DNA of 8,340 nt from NCBI GenBank assembly GCA_019634245.1, contig JAHQVR010000083.1:1-8340 (forward strand), read 5' to 3'. Positions 5,152 to 8,340 of this stretch are shown here, one piece after another (the stretch's first letter is position 1; each line of letters starts with the position of its first letter). The notes under the pieces are model-generated. The model was given only the letters and a program-made list of their open reading frames with translations, was not told the DNA's origin and made no database searches. The DNA is from Gammaproteobacteria bacterium (GTDB lineage Bacteria > Pseudomonadota > Gammaproteobacteria > Granulosicoccales > Granulosicoccaceae). The position numbers were made by a program, and so were the translations under genes.

Positions 5152-8100
5152 TGCAAATCCTTACATCAATTCGCGCGATCATTACGGTTTATTGCCTTAG
5201 TATGCTTGCTGGGCGTCATTAATTCGGTTTATGCAGCCGACAGTGTCTTCAGTTATTCGTCTGCCAGCCAAATACGCGGCGTAAATTTGACGTTAAGCAC
5301 GGATCACCTGCTCACTACCTCTCCAATCTCCAGTAGTGTCAATGCATTGGCGGTTAATGTGGATCTAGGTCTGTTTTACTACGGCAATGGCTCCACCGTC
5401 TATTACTGGGATCCAGCGCAAGGCGCTGGAGCGTCAGCCCACAATGTCATGCATAACTTCAGTACAGGATCCCCCAGTGCGCCAATCCGTAATCTGAATA
5501 GTACTGCTGGTAGCTATATCGCGGGCAAATACTATATCGCGTCAGAGACGAACTCCGGCTACATAGAAGAGGTGTATGAGATTGGGCTGTCCAGCGATGG
5601 CAGGCAGGTCGTCTCTGTCACACCTTTGGGTCTATTGGCAGCGTGTAACTGTAGTGGCGTGCAGATTGGTGGTTTTGGTGACATAACAACGCGGCTGGAA
5701 GGTGGCTCTGTGATTATCTATGGATCCAGTGCAGATATCTCAGGTAACGGAAGTGGCACCTCTTCGGGGCGTTGGCGTTTCGATTTTGGCGCGGGTAGCT
5801 GGAACTTGCTTACGTCAGGATCTGGTGGACAGATGGCAAACAGCCCATCGGGTGATCTCTACACCAACATCGGTAACTCTATAAGAACATTTGACCCAGT
5901 AACAGGGCAAGCAGGCAATACAAACTTGCTGACTACGTCTTCTGCCATTTGGGATTTTAGCAGCGGGTTTCTTTATGACTTTGGTGATGCGCCGGATAGC
6001 TATGGATCTGCGTTTCATCGACTATCTGCATCGCAAACACAAAGCGTCTACCTAGGCCAAAATCCACCTGATAACGAATCATACTCACTCGATCCATCCA
6101 GTGCTGCAAGAGGAGACGACAGCACGGGTAGTTCTGACGAGGATGCCGTAGCACAGATTCAAGCTATAAGCGTTGGATCATCATCCTACACATTGCCGGT
6201 GCAATGTTCCACTGGTGCCTTTGTATCAGCCTGGATGGATTTGAATCTTAACGGCGTCTTTGATACCAATGAGCGTAACGATAACTTTCCGCTGAGTTGT
6301 AATGCCAATACGACAACGCTAGTTTGGAACAACATAACGATGACGCAATCAGGTGCGTCGATGATACGTGTTCGTGTGTCAAGTAACCTTAGTGCTGTAT
6401 CTGGCCCTGTTGGTTTGGCGCCAGATGGCGAAGTGGAAGATCACGCCCTGAATATTATTCAACCCTCAGTTGGTAGTTGTCCTGCGGGTAGTTCCAGTGT
6501 TATCTATTCGGCTACTGATTTACCGCTGCCAATTGGTCCGAATGCAAACACGACAACTCAATCAACGATTTCGGTTCCGCAATCTGCCGTGATAACAGAC
6601 GTTAATCTGATCAACGTTATTGGCACACACACATATATGAACGATCTGCGGTTTACACTGGTATTTCAGGGTCAAAGCGAAGTCCTGTATGGTCCAACGT
6701 GTAACGGCAGTAATAACTTCTCCACCGGCTTTGATGACGAAGCATCGGGTACTGCGCCGTGTCCGCCTATAGATGGTCAAAGTTATCCTCCTAGTGGATC
6801 ACTTGCCGCTTATGATGGGCTTGACGCACAAGGTAACTGGACACTACAGATACTGGATCGCTATAACCAAGACGGTGGGCAGTTGCAGCGATGGGAGTTA
6901 GAAATTTGTTCCGCTGGAGGTTCTCAAAGTAACGCTGATGTTCGTCTTGCAAAAGCTGCGTCTGTTAGCGCTACTGATGTGGAGTTTACGTTTCGTGCAG
7001 TCAATACAGGTGATACAACATTAAGTGATGTGGTCATTCAGGATGATCTTGATGCTGTGTTTGGTGCTGGCACCTACAGCATAAGTCAAAGCCCACAACT
7101 GCTTGCAGGTCCTGCAGGCTTTGTTGTCAATAACGGTTTTGATGGATCTGCCAATCAAGATTTATTGGCTGCATCAGGTGTGTTGGATGTACAGGAAGAA
7201 TTAATTATTACTGTGATCGTAACAGTGAATGATGTGCAAGCACCCAATGGTGATTACGCCAATCAGGCTCAAGTGTACGCACGAGATTCAGCATCGAACA
7301 ACATAACGGATTTATCCGGGCCGGGCAGTGATCTGAGTACAGACATTGATGCACCAACAGAATTTCAAATAGCGAACAATATTGATATCGCCGGTTTGAT
7401 ATTTATAGATAGCTCGCTTTCGCAATCAACTTCACACGACGGCATAATGCAAACAGGTGAGACACCATTGGCCGGTCGGACAATAGTGGTTAACGATAGC
7501 AACGGCAATATTATTGGACAGACCAATAGCGCTGGTGATGGTAGCTGGTCTATGCAACTCGATGCAGCTTTTGCTAACACAGCAATATCAGTTCAGCTTG
7601 TAGCGCAATCAGCTTATGTCTCTATCAGTGAGTCACCCACACTTACGACGGGTTTGGTGACAGATGGATTAATCACTATTGTTAATTTGCCTGGGCTTGG
7701 TGTTAGCGACATTGACTTTGGCCTTATTGCCATGCCTGCCTTGGTGGCCGATCAAATCAGGTCTGCCAATGCGGGTAGCCGGGTTGTGTTGGGCCATCGC
7801 TACACTGCATCGACCAACGGAGTGGTGAGTTTTGCATTGACCGAATCAAATGGCTGGAGTACTGCGCTCTACCATGACGTTAACTGCGACGCCCAACTGG
7901 ATGCGGGCGAGGCGATAATCGCCGCTGGAATGCCAGTTTCAACGGGTGAAGAAGTCTGCCTGAATATTGACACATTCATTCCAGCATCAGCTGCTGCGGC
8001 CGTGCGACAGCAAATTGACATCAGCGCAACGCTGGAGGCGTCGGATGATTCGGGTACTAACCATCAGATACAGATAGAGTTGCTGAACTCAGACCTTATT

Positions 8101-8340
8101 ACTGTCGCCTCCACGGAAGCGGGGCGATTGGTGCTTGAAAAAAGTGTGACCAACATCACAAAAAATGGGCAGACCAGCGTTGATAACGCCGCTACGCCCG
8201 GAGATACGCTCGAATATCGAATCAAATACCGCAATCAGGGCGCAGGCGCGATCTCTGATCTTGAGATAAACGACGAAACACCGGCGTTTACGAGCTTGCA
8301 GCCTGCTTCGGTAAGTTGTGGTGCTCTGCCTGCAAGCGTG
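5149..8340 (+). CDS. Giant exported multidomain surface protein (GEVED, P domain, DUF11, SdrD-B-like), 3' end missing
   Basis: The frame is open from ATG 5149 to the right edge, 1064 residues without a stop. A Sec signal peptide (LRFIALVCLLGVINSVYA, cleavage near 29-30) leads to a beta-rich region with propeller-like repeats (about 35-275). Then come a GEVED domain (277-437) from DFGDAPDSYG to GEVEDH, a P/proprotein-convertase beta-sandwich (about 445-587, ending WELEIC), a DUF11 domain (about 595-735), an SdrD-B-like domain (about 745-860, DIAGLIFID, PLAGRTIVV), a DUF11-like region, and a further DUF11 domain (from 994) cut by the edge. DLNLNGVFDTNE (364-375) and DVNCDAQLDAGE (910-921) look like 12-residue calcium loops. 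Such proteins are usually cell-surface or secreted adhesion or matrix components; a P domain without its subtilase is unusual but known. The start is uncertain; GTG 5143 is in frame. csrA lies 53 bp upstream. Confidence 0.88.
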   Translation, partial: MCKSLHQFARSLRFIALVCLLGVINSVYAADSVFSYSSASQIRGVNLTLSTDHLLTTSPISSSVNALAVNVDLGLFYYGNGSTVYYWDPAQGAGASAHNVMHNFSTGSPSAPIRNLNSTAGSYIAGKYYIASETNSGYIEEVYEIGLSSDGRQVVSVTPLGLLAACNCSGVQIGGFGDITTRLEGGSVIIYGSSADISGNGSGTSSGRWRFDFGAGSWNLLTSGSGGQMANSPSGDLYTNIGNSIRTFDPVTGQAGNTNLLTTSSAIWDFSSGFLYDFGDAPDSYGSAFHRLSASQTQSVYLGQNPPDNESYSLDPSSAARGDDSTGSSDEDAVAQIQAISVGSSSYTLPVQCSTGAFVSAWMDLNLNGVFDTNERNDNFPLSCNANTTTLVWNNITMTQSGASMIRVRVSSNLSAVSGPVGLAPDGEVEDHALNIIQPSVGSCPAGSSSVIYSATDLPLPIGPNANTTTQSTISVPQSAVITDVNLINVIGTHTYMNDLRFTLVFQGQSEVLYGPTCNGSNNFSTGFDDEASGTAPCPPIDGQSYPPSGSLAAYDGLDAQGNWTLQILDRYNQDGGQLQRWELEICSAGGSQSNADVRLAKAASVSATDVEFTFRAVNTGDTTLSDVVIQDDLDAVFGAGTYSISQSPQLLAGPAGFVVNNGFDGSANQDLLAASGVLDVQEELIITVIVTVNDVQAPNGDYANQAQVYARDSASNNITDLSGPGSDLSTDIDAPTEFQIANNIDIAGLIFIDSSLSQSTSHDGIMQTGETPLAGRTIVVNDSNGNIIGQTNSAGDGSWSMQLDAAFANTAISVQLVAQSAYVSISESPTLTTGLVTDGLITIVNLPGLGVSDIDFGLIAMPALVADQIRSANAGSRVVLGHRYTASTNGVVSFALTESNGWSTALYHDVNCDAQLDAGEAIIAAGMPVSTGEEVCLNIDTFIPASAAAAVRQQIDISATLEASDDSGTNHQIQIELLNSDLITVASTEAGRLVLEKSVTNITKNGQTSVDNAATPGDTLEYRIKYRNQGAGAISDLEINDETPAFTSLQPASVSCGALPASV

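Overview
The window looks like chromosomal DNA from a Gram-negative, probably marine, gammaproteobacterium. This rests on a CsrA/RsmA-type regulator, a tRNA-Lys gene with an encoded CCA, Sec signal peptides, and protein families common in such genomes (GEVED/DUF11 surface proteins, a VTT/DedA-like membrane protein, a tungsten/molybdopterin aldehyde oxidoreductase). The species cannot be fixed from the sequence.

Left part (1-1190): the left edge cuts a minus-strand gene whose 70 visible residues match the membrane sensor domain of ethylene-receptor-like bacterial signalling proteins. A 305-bp spacer holding candidate control signals separates it from a divergent, A+T-rich gene for a small secreted protein of unknown function (517-1188, TTG start). 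Next come two tandem 82/85-bp repeats (1221-1387). Each carries the last 24 nt of the adjacent tRNA-Lys(UUU) gene (1388-1463, minus strand), an arrangement like the E. coli tyrT/rtT repeats.

Middle (1475-3964): a long hairpin sits between the tRNA and a minus-strand aldehyde:ferredoxin oxidoreductase family enzyme (1520-3244), which has all four iron-sulfur cysteines but no partner subunit in view. A VTT-domain membrane protein is divergent from it (3296-3964).

Right part (3984-8340): a minus-strand stand-alone protein (3984-4544) carries the winged-helix-like domain usually found at the N-terminus of adenylate cyclase/TPR proteins. It lies tail to tail with the VTT gene. Its upstream region holds a perfect 17-bp palindrome and further copies of the half-site, then inverted repeats with a recurring GTTAG motif. 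A csrA paralogue (4883-5095) follows, and 53 bp later a very large exported multidomain protein begins (5149 to beyond the right edge, at least 1064 residues): signal peptide, propeller-like region, GEVED domain, P/proprotein-convertase domain, DUF11, SdrD-B-like and DUF11 again. Two GGA motifs in the short csrA-to-surface-protein leader, one overlapping the start codon, suggest that CsrA may control translation of the surface protein. That link is an inference.

The strongest candidates for something undescribed are the tRNA-Lys tail repeats, the csrA/giant surface protein pair, and the stand-alone winged-helix protein with its palindromic operator.
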